DNA of 64,000 bases, taken from assembly GCA_035473255.1 (NCBI GenBank), contig DATIOK010000055.1:1-64000 (forward strand), written 5' to 3'. The notes beneath the pieces were generated by a model. The model did no database searches, had not been told where the DNA came from, and was given only the letters and a program-made list of their open reading frames with translations. The stretch comes from JAICYJ01 sp035473255 (GTDB taxonomy: Bacteria; Actinomycetota; Thermoleophilia; Gaiellales; JAICJC01). Below are positions 23,340 through 31,005 of the stretch, in pieces (the stretch's first letter is position 1; each line of letters opens with the position of its first letter). The translations under genes were made by a program, and so were the position numbers.

Positions 23340-23945
23340 GTGGCCGACCTTCGCGCCTTTGTCGAGATCGACGCCATGCAGCCGCAATGGGCGGCGTACG
23401 TGGCGCAGACCTGCCAGGGCGATCCGCCGGCGGCGGGGTTCGCGCAGCTGTACGTGGAGGTGGCGCCGGCGAACGAGGTGTTCTCGCTGGTGAACGCGGC
23501 GGTGAAGAACGCGGATGTGCGGTCGGGGCTGCAGGTGGTGGAGCGGCAGTACGGGACGCTGGAGCTGCACGGGCGCGACCCGATTGCGGTGCGGGAGGCG
23601 GCGGGGGCGGTGCTCGAGCGGCTGAAGCTGACGGCGGCGGACGCGAAGCGGCCGGAGGTGGTGGCGTCGGAGCTGGTGACGCGGGTGCATCCGAACCAGG
23701 CACAGCTGGTCAACAGGATGGGCGGGGCGAATCTGCTGCTCCAGGACGAGACGATGTTTCTGATCGAGGCAACGCCGGCGGCATACATCGCGACAGCGGC
23801 CAACCGTGCCGAGAAACGAGCGCCGGTGAAGCTGATCTACGCGGCGCTGCTCGGCGCAACCGGCCGGCTGATCATGAGCGGCCGCGACGCAGAGGCCGTG
23901 GAGGGATATCAGGCAGCGCTGGAAGCGCTGCAGGACGGCGCGTAG
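23340..23945 (+). CDS. BMC-T tandem-domain shell protein
   Basis: 201 residues from GTG 23340. Two BMC-like domains can be read: one with VFSLVNAAVKNADVRSGLQ and a following GTLELHGRDPIAVREAAGA (about 45-105), one with MFLIEATPAAYIATAANRA and GRLIMSGRDAEAVEGYQAAL (about 140-200). Tandem fusion forms trimers with a larger, often gated pore. Divergent in sequence, so the call rests on the repeated pattern and the neighbours. Last gene of the shell operon. Confidence 0.8.
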   Translation: MADLRAFVEIDAMQPQWAAYVAQTCQGDPPAAGFAQLYVEVAPANEVFSLVNAAVKNADVRSGLQVVERQYGTLELHGRDPIAVREAAGAVLERLKLTAADAKRPEVVASELVTRVHPNQAQLVNRMGGANLLLQDETMFLIEATPAAYIATAANRAEKRAPVKLIYAALLGATGRLIMSGRDAEAVEGYQAALEALQDGA

Positions 23946-23964
23946 CCGTCGCTCGGCCTGCTCC

Positions 23965-23999
23965 CGGGTGATAGAGAGGTGCCGGGCACCGTCGTAACA
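23965..23999 (+). repeat. Left 35-bp inverted repeat of the RAYT element
   Basis: Begins CGGGTGATAGAGAGG and ends GTCGTAACA; contains the GGTGCCGGGCACC palindrome. Identical to the reverse complement of 24802-24836. Confidence 0.92.
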
Positions 24000-24063
24000 G
24001 CCGACACCGATCCGCGACGGATCCGTGACAGACGCGAGCAGCAATCGCCGGTAGCGTCGAACC

Positions 24064-24786
24064 ATGCCTCGACGATCTCGACCGCTGGTGGCCGGTGGCC
24101 GCTACCACGTCACCATGCGCGGCAACAATCGTGGCGAGATCTTCGCCTCGGATGAGGACCGCGTGATGCTCCTCAACACAATCGGACGGGCCAAGCGGCG
24201 CCACGGCTGGAAGGTGCACGCGTACTGTCTGATGTCGAACCACTATCACTTGTTGATCGAGACCCCCGAACCGAACATCGCGATCGGCATGCAATGGCTC
24301 AACAGCACCTATGCCCACCGTTTCAACGAGAAGTACGAGCGGATCGGACATCTGTTCCAGCGGCGGTACTCCGACGGCATCATCCTCACAGACGAGCACC
24401 TGCACGAGGTGATCCGCTACATCCCGCTCAACCCGGTGAGAGCGGGGTTGTGTAGGCGCCCAGAAGACTGGCCCTGGTCGAGCTGCCGCGCAACTCTCGG
24501 CTACGGCCCTCGAGAGCCATTTCTAAGTGTGCGGCCAACGCTTGACCGATTCTCACCAGATCCGGACGAGGCCCGAGTCTTGCTCCGAGAATGGGTCGAG
24601 GCCGGGAGGCACGAAATTCGATCGTCGCATCCGAAGCCGTTGATCGGGATCATGCGGCCAGGGAAGCCGGTCGAGCCGGCGGCACTGCGAGCGGCCAGAC
24701 TCAACGGCTACACCTATGCACAGATCGCAACGCACCTAGGCGTGAGCGAAATGACAGCGTGGCGGAAAGTCGTCGCGGCCATGTGA
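24064..24786 (+). CDS. REP-associated tyrosine transposase (Y1/HUH)
   Basis: 240 residues. HUH motif HYHLLIETPE (about residues 60-69), the N-terminal strand YHVTMRGNNRGEIFASDEDR, the LFQRRYSDGIILTDEHL block with the catalytic tyrosine, and IPLNPVRAGL. The C-terminal tail has a helix-turn-helix-like segment (YAQIATHLGVSEMTAWRKVV). It nicks and joins single-stranded DNA at hairpin ends. TAGCGT lies 6 bases before the ATG. Intact, with matching perfect ends, so it may be active or recently inserted. Confidence 0.92.
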   Translation: MPRRSRPLVAGGRYHVTMRGNNRGEIFASDEDRVMLLNTIGRAKRRHGWKVHAYCLMSNHYHLLIETPEPNIAIGMQWLNSTYAHRFNEKYERIGHLFQRRYSDGIILTDEHLHEVIRYIPLNPVRAGLCRRPEDWPWSSCRATLGYGPREPFLSVRPTLDRFSPDPDEARVLLREWVEAGRHEIRSSHPKPLIGIMRPGKPVEPAALRAARLNGYTYAQIATHLGVSEMTAWRKVVAAM

Positions 24787-24801
24787 CGGCTGTGCAACGG
24801 G

Positions 24802-24836
24802 TGTTACGACGGTGCCCGGCACCTCTCTATCACCCG
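24802..24836 (-). repeat. Right 35-bp inverted repeat of the RAYT element
   Basis: Exact reverse complement of 23965-23999, with the GGTGCCCGGCACC palindrome at 24811-24823; begins 15 bases after the transposase stop. Confidence 0.92.
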
Positions 24837-24957
24837 CGGCACTCGAGCGACCGTCTCCCTGCCCGCCCTGAGGTCTGTCATCGGGGCTGGGATGCACGGC
24901 CTGAGTCGCGTTGACAGTGCTGACGCCACATCGCATGCGAGGATGCTGCCCAGACCC

Positions 24958-24986
24958 TTGTATCTAAGCGTTCAAGCTGGCATTAT
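24958..24986 (+). promoter_or_regulatory. Candidate promoter of the small gene at 25019
   Basis: TTGTAT (24958-24963), 17-base spacer, CATTAT (24981-24986), then a short leader with GGAGG 7 bases before the ATG. The rest of 24837-25018 shows no gene. Confidence 0.45.
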
Positions 24987-25018
24987 CGTGGCCAGATCCG
25001 AAGAGCGGAGGTCAAAGC

Positions 25019-25483
25019 ATGAACCCGCAAGAGCAAAGGGTGCGCGACGATCTGGCCGTCCTGGCCGAGAGTGATCGTGGCCGCGAACTCCTTCAGCTCG
25101 CGCTTCGTGGCATCGGCCGGGGGGACCGAGCCGTCACCGCCGGATGCTGGACGGACCGCGGCGTCGCCGGCTGTCTGTTCCAGCACGCGTACTGGCAGGG
25201 CGTCGAGGAAGGCGTGTTCGCGGACGAGGGCAGGCCGGGCGACTGGATCGGCAGCTTCGTCGGCGCCGGCGATTACGGCATCGTGATCCGCACGATCGGT
25301 GCCTTCGACGTGCTGGCCAAGGACCACTACGCCGACGTCAAGCGCCGCCGACTGCTGCCCGATCGCGTCGAAGTCCGCCAGGACGAGTGGCGGGAGCTCG
25401 TCGAGCGCATCCTGGTCGCGACGCTCGCCGCCGGCGAGACGCGTGACGGGGGCGAGACCAAGGAGGTGGCGACCGTCAGCTAG
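25019..25483 (+). CDS. Small soluble protein of unknown function
   Basis: 154 residues from ATG 25019, with GGAGG upstream. Helical and acidic; readable stretches are DRGRELLQLALRGIGRGDRA, WTDRGVAGCLFQHAYWQGV and GRPGDWIGSFVGAGDYG. The tail is Glu/Thr-rich and looks disordered. No family recognised, no signal or membrane span. It precedes the APC permease by 44 bases on the same strand and may be co-transcribed. Confidence 0.7.
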   Translation: MNPQEQRVRDDLAVLAESDRGRELLQLALRGIGRGDRAVTAGCWTDRGVAGCLFQHAYWQGVEEGVFADEGRPGDWIGSFVGAGDYGIVIRTIGAFDVLAKDHYADVKRRRLLPDRVEVRQDEWRELVERILVATLAAGETRDGGETKEVATVS

Positions 25484-25527
25484 CTCGGGCAGATGCCCAT
25501 ACCGGTCAATGCTCTAAGGAGGGACAA

Positions 25528-27093
25528 GTGGAAGGCATGGAACCCCCTGGCCATCAGGGGATGATCCAGATCGACAGCGTCGACGTCTCCGAACGCGACG
25601 ATGTCCAGAAGCTGCACGGCGGCGCCGTTGGTCTCGCCGGCGTTCTCTTCCTCACGGTGACCGGCGCGGCGCCGATCTCCGCAATGCTCTTCAACACGCC
25701 GCTGTCCGTCGGATACGGCAACGGCATCGGGACACCCGCCGGCTTCATGTTCGCCACGGTCATCCTCGCCATCTTCTCGGTGGGGTACGTGTCCATGGCC
25801 CGCAAGGTCACCGCGGCGGGCGGTTTTTACAGCTTCATCAGCCACGGGCTCGGCCGCGAGCTGGGCATGGCCAGTGGTCTCGCAATGGTAGTTGCCTACT
25901 CGGTGTTCGAGGCCTCGCTGTGTGGAGGCTTCGCATACTTCGGCACCCTCAAGCTCGCCCAGTACGGCTACCACCCCTCATGGGTGCTCGTCGCGCTGTT
26001 CATGGTCGTGCTGATCTCGATCCTGGCCTACTTCGACGTGCACATCTCGGCGCGCGTGCTGGGCCTGGCCTTGATCAGCGAGGTGATTGCACTGCTGATC
26101 TTCGACCTTGTCGTGTTCGCCCAGGGCGGCCACAACGTTCAGGCCGCCGCCATCAACCCGATCAACGCCTTCAAGAACCTACCCGCCTCCGGCGGCGGCG
26201 CCAGTGCTGTCGCGGCCGGCGCATGGGCGGTGGGCGTGTTCTTCGCCTTCTGGTCGTGGGTCGGATTCGAGATGGCTCCGAACTACGGCGAGGAGTCACG
26301 CAACCCCAAGAAGATCGTGCCGAGAGCGATGTACGTCTCGGTGATCGGACTGGGCATCTTCTACACCGTCACGTCGTGGGCGGCGCTCTCGTCGTACTTC
26401 ACGACCCACGACGCGGCGCTGGTGGCCGTCTCCGACCCGGCGGCCTTCTATCTCGCCCCGGCCAAGGAGTTCGGCAACCAGTTCCTGAGCGACGTGATGA
26501 GCTACCTGATCATCACCGGCTCGTTCGCGTGCGGCATGGCCTTCCACAACACCACGGCCCGCTACCTTTACTCGCTGGGACGCGAGAAGGTGCTGCCGTC
26601 GGCGCTGGGCCGGACGCACGCGAAGTACCGCAGCCCGCACATCGCCTCGATCGCGCAGTCCGTGATCGCGGCCCTGATCGTGCTGGCGTTCTATTTCTTC
26701 ACCACGACGGCTTCCGGCCAGACCGCCGCGTCGTCGCAGGCCTACGTGCAGCTGTACGGCCTGGCCGCTTTCATGGGCGTGGTGTTGATCCTGTTCATCC
26801 AGGCGCTCGTCTCGGTGGCGATCTGGAACTACTTCCGCACCCATCACCCGGGTGAGCACCGCATGTGGAACCACACGATCGCCCCGATCATCTCGGTGGT
26901 CGGTCAGCTCGCGGTGCTATTCGTCGCGATCGACAAGATCGACTTCCTCGGTGCCGGCTACACCTACGCCTGGTACCTGGTGGCGATCGACGTGCTGGTG
27001 TTCGTGGGAGGTATCGGATACGCGCTGTATCTGAAATCCAACGACCGCGCCAAGTACGAGACGATCGGACGGATGGTGCACGAAGGGCTGTAG
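25528..27093 (+). CDS. APC-family amino acid/amine permease
   Basis: 521 residues from GTG 25528, which follows TAAGGAGGG. About twelve hydrophobic spans begin at residue 33 (GGAVGLAGVLFLTVTGAAPI); WSWVGFEMAPNYGEESRNPK (span 6 region) is the APC signature around the substrate site. Likely imports an amino acid or amine by proton symport. Permeases of this kind accompany amine-using microcompartment loci, so it may supply the system upstream, though a transposon and an unrelated gene intervene. Followed by a clear terminator. Confidence 0.9.
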   Translation: MEGMEPPGHQGMIQIDSVDVSERDDVQKLHGGAVGLAGVLFLTVTGAAPISAMLFNTPLSVGYGNGIGTPAGFMFATVILAIFSVGYVSMARKVTAAGGFYSFISHGLGRELGMASGLAMVVAYSVFEASLCGGFAYFGTLKLAQYGYHPSWVLVALFMVVLISILAYFDVHISARVLGLALISEVIALLIFDLVVFAQGGHNVQAAAINPINAFKNLPASGGGASAVAAGAWAVGVFFAFWSWVGFEMAPNYGEESRNPKKIVPRAMYVSVIGLGIFYTVTSWAALSSYFTTHDAALVAVSDPAAFYLAPAKEFGNQFLSDVMSYLIITGSFACGMAFHNTTARYLYSLGREKVLPSALGRTHAKYRSPHIASIAQSVIAALIVLAFYFFTTTASGQTAASSQAYVQLYGLAAFMGVVLILFIQALVSVAIWNYFRTHHPGEHRMWNHTIAPIISVVGQLAVLFVAIDKIDFLGAGYTYAWYLVAIDVLVFVGGIGYALYLKSNDRAKYETIGRMVHEGL

Positions 27094-27107
27094 CCCAACA
27101 ACCGCCG

Positions 27108-27138
27108 GAGGGGCGTCCGCAACACGCGGGCGCCCCTC
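27108..27138 (+). terminator. Terminator after the permease gene
   Basis: GAGGGGCGTCCGC (27108-27120) pairs with GCGGGCGCCCCTC (27126-27138), 13 bp with a single G-U pair, loop of 5, then a short T-containing tail (GCGTTT). Confidence 0.75.
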
Positions 27139-27155
27139 TCGCGTTTAATGCCCCC

Positions 27156-27926
27156 ATGCCCGGACGCGTCGAGGGAAAGGTCTGCGTGGTCACCGGCGGT
27201 GCCTCCGGCATCGGCCTCGCCACCTGCCGCCGCCTGGCCGAGGAGGGCGGCCTCGTCGCCGTCGCCGACATCGACCTCGCGGCCGCTCAACGGGCCGCCG
27301 CCGACCTGCCCGGCGAGGCCGCCGCCTTCCCGGTCGACGTCAGCGACGACGCCTCGGTGGCCGCCCTCTACCAGGCCGTCGCCGACCGCCACGGCCGCAT
27401 CGACGTCTGCCACAACAACGCCGGCATCCTGCTGCCCGACGATACCGACCCCGTCGCCACCAGCCCCGCCACCTGGCAGCGGATCCTCTCGGTCAACCTG
27501 ACCGGCGTGTTCCTGTGCCTGCACCATCAGATCCCCCAGCTGCTTCGCTCCGGCGGCGGCTCGATCATCAACACCGCCAGCTTCGTCGCGCTGATGGGCG
27601 CCGCCACTCCCCAGATCGCGTACTCGGCCAGCAAGGGCGGCGTCGTCTCGATGACCCGCGAGGTGGCGGCCGTCTACGCCAAGCAGGGCATCCGCTGCAA
27701 CGCCGTCTGCCCGGGGCCGGTCGACACCGGCCTGGTCGGAGCCTTCCTGACCGACGAGCACCAGTGGCAGCGCCGCGCCGTGCACCTCCCCGACGGCCGC
27801 CTCGGCAAGCCCGAGGAGATCGCCAACGCCGTGCTCTACCTGGCCAGCGACGAGTCCAGCTGGACGAACGGCGCCGCCATGCTGGTGGACGGCGGCATCA
27901 CCGCCACCTACACCACGGCCGAGTAA
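27156..27926 (+). CDS. Short-chain dehydrogenase/reductase
   Basis: 256 residues. Classical SDR: cofactor motif TGGASGIGLA, an aspartate after strand 2 (VADIDLAAA) indicating NAD(H), NNAG, catalytic Ser in NTASFVAL and the YSASKGG tyrosine-lysine pair, then CPGPVDTGLV. It would oxidise a secondary alcohol or reduce a ketone. SDRs of this sort act on amino alcohols in the Rhodococcus/Mycobacterium microcompartment type, so a link to the shell locus is possible but unproven. Own promoter after the terminator. Confidence 0.92.
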   Translation: MPGRVEGKVCVVTGGASGIGLATCRRLAEEGGLVAVADIDLAAAQRAAADLPGEAAAFPVDVSDDASVAALYQAVADRHGRIDVCHNNAGILLPDDTDPVATSPATWQRILSVNLTGVFLCLHHQIPQLLRSGGGSIINTASFVALMGAATPQIAYSASKGGVVSMTREVAAVYAKQGIRCNAVCPGPVDTGLVGAFLTDEHQWQRRAVHLPDGRLGKPEEIANAVLYLASDESSWTNGAAMLVDGGITATYTTAE

Positions 27927-28556
27927 CTACAGGCCCAGAGCCGCGCGCACGCCCACGAAGTCGTCGAACGGCTCGTAGGCGACGCCCTCGGCCTCCATGT
28001 CCCGGGCCAGGCCGCGCCGCGCGAACACGCGGTCGGCGGCAAGCGCCGCGCAGCGGTCGGAGAAGCCGTCACCCACGTAGACAACATCGCCGCCGTCCCG
28101 TAGCGCCGCGACCACCGACCGCTTGCACTCCTGCCCGCAGACGTCGCACTCCTCGCCGTGGCGGAACTCCACGACCCCACCCTCCGGCGAGAACCGCACC
28201 TCATGCGCGAACAGCTCCACCTCGGGCACACCCTCGCGCAGCAGCACCGGCCGGATGATCGCCTCGAACCCGCTCGACACCACCACCACCCGGTGCCCCG
28301 CCGCCTGCGCGGCCGCCACGAAGTCGGCGAAGCCGGCCCGCACCCGCACCCGCGCGACCGCCTCCGCCACGATCGTGTGGTGGTCGCCGCGCACCGCGGC
28401 GAACTCGCGCTCGATGCACTGGTGCAGCGTGATCCGCCCGGCGTCGAGGTCACCCTCCAGCTCGTCGAACAGCTGCGGCGCGTGCGTCTGCACGATCTCG
28501 ACGAGGCTGTCTGACTCGGTGATCGTGCCGTCGAAGTCGACGACGATCAGGGCCAC
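27927..28556 (-). CDS. HAD-superfamily phosphatase (MtnX/PSP-like)
   Basis: 209 residues from GTG 28556. HAD motif I VVDFDGTIT, motif II VVVVSSGFE, the lysine in CKRSVVAAL and motif IV VYVGDGFSDRCAA. A CDVCGQEC cysteine pair in the cap region is like MtnX-type phosphatases. It would hydrolyse a small phosphoester such as phosphoserine or a methionine-salvage intermediate. Four bases downstream of the small gene at 28561-28845, in one leftward unit; its end meets the SDR stop. Confidence 0.85.
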   Translation of the reverse strand: MALIVVDFDGTITESDSLVEIVQTHAPQLFDELEGDLDAGRITLHQCIEREFAAVRGDHHTIVAEAVARVRVRAGFADFVAAAQAAGHRVVVVSSGFEAIIRPVLLREGVPEVELFAHEVRFSPEGGVVEFRHGEECDVCGQECKRSVVAALRDGGDVVYVGDGFSDRCAALAADRVFARRGLARDMEAEGVAYEPFDDFVGVRAALGL

Positions 28557-28560
28557 GCCG

Positions 28561-28845
28561 CTAGTGCGCTCCCTGCCACTTCGCGATCGTCTGGGCGTCG
28601 TGGCCGACGGCCATCAGCTGGTACAGCGGCTTGGGGCTCTTCAGGGTCTTGATGGTGTCCATCCTGCCCACCGAGATGCCCTGGCGCTGGCAGAACGTGA
28701 GCAGCGCCTGGCGGTCGGACGAGAGCACCCGCCACACCGTCTCCTGGCGATGGCGGTCGAAATCCGGGTACACGCCCACCTGTCCGGCCACAGCCCTGGC
28801 GATGGCCTCGTTGTACTGCTCGCGGTAGTCGTGTTCATCGCTCAT
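28561..28845 (-). CDS. Small helical protein of unknown function
   Basis: 94 residues from ATG 28845 (MSDEHDYREQYNEAIARAV); upstream in-frame codons lie in the divergent promoter and are unlikely. Charged and helical, ending TIAKWQGAH. No recognised family. Co-directional with the HAD phosphatase, 4 bases apart. Confidence 0.65.
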   Translation of the reverse strand: MSDEHDYREQYNEAIARAVAGQVGVYPDFDRHRQETVWRVLSSDRQALLTFCQRQGISVGRMDTIKTLKSPKPLYQLMAVGHDAQTIAKWQGAH

Positions 28846-28876
28846 GGGACGTCGCGACAGTCTACTGTTCGCAAGC

Positions 28877-29740
28877 ATGAGCATCCGCACCTTCGGCGCC
28901 CAGAGCATGACCGCGCAGCTGCGCGACGTGCTGGTAAAGCGCCCCGCTGCGGCCTTCGGCGCCGCCTTCGACGATCCCGCCCACGGCTACCTGCACCCCG
29001 TCGACCTGGACGCCGCCCAGCGCGAGCACGACGCGCTGACGGCGATCCTGGCCGACCTGGGCGCGACCGTCCACGAGCTGGACTCCGACTACGACCCCGA
29101 CCTCACCTACACGTTCGACCCGGCGCTGGTCACCGACCGCGGCGTGCTGCCGCTGCTGGCCGGCAAGCGCAACCGGGTCGGCGAGGAGTTGGTGATCGAG
29201 CGCTGGTGCAACGAGCACGGCATCCCCACGCTGGGGCGGATCGAGTCACCCGGCACGGCGGAGGGTGGCGACACGTTCTGGCTGGACGAGCGCACCCTGT
29301 GCGTGGGCCGGACGCTTCGCACCAACCGCGCCGGCGTCGCGCAGCTCCGCTCCATCATTGAACCTGAGGTAGAGGTTGAGATATTCGACGTCCCCTACTG
29401 GAAAGGCGCCGGGGAGCTGGTGCACCTGATGAGCGTGATCTCGCCGATCGCAGACGACCTGGCGGTGGTGTTCCTGCCGCTCTTCCCGTGCGGCCTGCTG
29501 GAGTTGCTGCAGGAGCGGAGCGTGCGGCTGGTGGAGGTGCCCGAGGAGGAGTACCTCTCGCTCGGCTGCAACGTGCTGGCCGTCAGCCCCGGCGTGGCCG
29601 TTGTCGCGGACGGTAACCCGGTCACGCGCGCGCGGCTGGAGGCCGCCGGCGCCGAGGTGCATGCCTTTCCCGCCGGCCAGGTGGGCGTGAACGGCAGCGG
29701 CGGGCCGACCTGCCTGACCCGTCCCATCCTGCGCGGATGA
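28877..29740 (+). CDS. Amidinotransferase/DDAH-family hydrolase
   Basis: 287 residues from ATG 28877. Pentein fold: substrate-site acid in TAEGGDTFWL, catalytic His in ELVHLMSVI and nucleophile Cys in LSLGCNVLAVSP near residue 230. Enzymes of this group hydrolyse dimethylarginine, arginine or related guanidines to citrulline-type products. Coupled by ATGA overlap to an M20 peptidase, so the pair may degrade a guanidino or N-acyl amino acid. TACTGT sits eight bases before the start. Confidence 0.88.
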   Translation: MSIRTFGAQSMTAQLRDVLVKRPAAAFGAAFDDPAHGYLHPVDLDAAQREHDALTAILADLGATVHELDSDYDPDLTYTFDPALVTDRGVLPLLAGKRNRVGEELVIERWCNEHGIPTLGRIESPGTAEGGDTFWLDERTLCVGRTLRTNRAGVAQLRSIIEPEVEVEIFDVPYWKGAGELVHLMSVISPIADDLAVVFLPLFPCGLLELLQERSVRLVEVPEEEYLSLGCNVLAVSPGVAVVADGNPVTRARLEAAGAEVHAFPAGQVGVNGSGGPTCLTRPILRG

Positions 29741-31005
29741 AGAACCTGACGCCCGCGGAGCTGGCCGCCGTCGCGGCCGTCGACCGCGACCGCATCGGCG
29801 ACGACCTGGCGGCGCTGGTGCGGATTCCCAGCGTCACCGGCGAGGAGGGCGCCGTGCAAACCGAGGCGGCCCTGCGGATGGCGCACGCCGGGCTGGAGGT
29901 GACCCGCGTCGACGCCGACCCGTCACAGCTGGCCGGCGACCCCGACTTCCCGGGCATGGAGGCGCCGCGCACGACGTTGCCGGTGGTGGCGGGCGCCGTC
30001 GGCCTGGTCGGCGCGCCGCGCCGGGTGATCATCGCCGGCCACATCGACACGGTGTCACCGGGCCAGCGCGAGGACTGGAGCACCGACCCGTTCGGCGCGG
30101 AGCTGCGCGACAGCCGCCTGTACGGGCGCGGCTCCCTGGACATGAAGGGCGGCGTGGTGGCCGGACTGGCCGCGCTGCGGGCGCTGGTCGACACCGAGAC
30201 CGAACTGCAGGGCGAGGCGGTGCTGGTGACCGTGCCCAGCGAGGAGGACGGCGGCGCCGGCATGCTGGCCGCGATCCGGGCCGGCTACGTGGCCGAGATG
30301 GCCGTCATCACCGAGCCCACCAGGCTCGAGATCGTGACCGCGCAGGCCGGGGCGATCACGTTCCTGCTGACGGTCAGCGGCCGCTCCGCCCACGCCGCCT
30401 ACCGCCTCGAGGGCATCTCCGCCATCGAGAAGCTGCGCGTCATCCACGACGGGCTGCTGGCCGACGAGCGCGAACGCAACGAGAGCGAGCAGAACCCGGC
30501 AATGCGCGATCTCGGCCTCCCCTACCCCACCAACCTGGGGCGCATATCCGGCGGCGACTGGTCGTCGACCGTTCCCGACCGGGTCACCGTCGAGGGCCGC
30601 TACGGCGTGCGCGTCGGCGAGACGCCGGAGCAGGCCGAACAGGCCCTGCGAGACGCCGTGGCGGCTGCCTGCGCCGGCGACGAGTGGCTGCGCGACCACC
30701 CCGCCTCGATAGAGATCACCGGCGGGCGCTTCGCCTCGGCGGTCGTGCCCCACACCCACCCGCTGCCCTGGGGCCTGGGCGAGGCCGCCCGCGACGTGCT
30801 GGGCAAGCTGCCCGCCTTCGTGGGCGTCCCCTACGGCGCCGACATGCGGCTGCTGATCCACGAGGGCGCCACGCCGACTGTCCTCTACGGCCCCGGCGAT
30901 CCGTTCCTGGCCCACGCCCCGGACGAGCACGTCGAGCTCGAGGACGTCGCGCGGTGCGCGCGGGTGCTGGCGGTGTGGGTGATGCGGGCGCTCGCGTGGG
31001 GCTAG
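29737..31005 (+). CDS. M20-family metallopeptidase/deacylase
   Basis: 422 residues, ArgE/DapE type. First metal ligands in GHIDTVSPG, bridging Asp in GRGSLDMKGG, catalytic Glu pair in VPSEEDGG, Asp/Glu in ITEPTRLEI and the late His in LIHEGATPT. The dimerisation domain lies between about 200 and 310 (SGRSAHAAY). Cytoplasmic. The overlap with the DDAH-like gene suggests sequential steps; likely substrates are N-acyl amino acids. Convergent with the MFS gene (4-base overlap). Confidence 0.92.
   Translation: MKNLTPAELAAVAAVDRDRIGDDLAALVRIPSVTGEEGAVQTEAALRMAHAGLEVTRVDADPSQLAGDPDFPGMEAPRTTLPVVAGAVGLVGAPRRVIIAGHIDTVSPGQREDWSTDPFGAELRDSRLYGRGSLDMKGGVVAGLAALRALVDTETELQGEAVLVTVPSEEDGGAGMLAAIRAGYVAEMAVITEPTRLEIVTAQAGAITFLLTVSGRSAHAAYRLEGISAIEKLRVIHDGLLADERERNESEQNPAMRDLGLPYPTNLGRISGGDWSSTVPDRVTVEGRYGVRVGETPEQAEQALRDAVAAACAGDEWLRDHPASIEITGGRFASAVVPHTHPLPWGLGEAARDVLGKLPAFVGVPYGADMRLLIHEGATPTVLYGPGDPFLAHAPDEHVELEDVARCARVLAVWVMRALAWG

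Larger units (their letters stand above)
23965..24836. mobile_element. RAYT transposase element with 35-bp perfect inverted ends
   Basis: A Y1 transposase gene is bracketed by a perfect 35-bp inverted repeat (23965-23999 and 24802-24836). Each arm contains its own palindrome, GGTGCCGGGCACC at 23978-23990 and its mirror at 24811-24823, the kind of REP hairpin that RAYT enzymes recognise. The element lies 19 bases after the last shell gene. No target-site duplication is seen, as expected for this class. Confidence 0.85.

Noticed and set aside
20116..27926. Classical Rhodococcus/Mycobacterium aminoacetone-type microcompartment
   Set aside because: ALDH, shell, APC permease and SDR fit, but the aminotransferase, aminopropanol kinase and phospho-lyase expected for that type are missing and the glxBCD triad is foreign to it.
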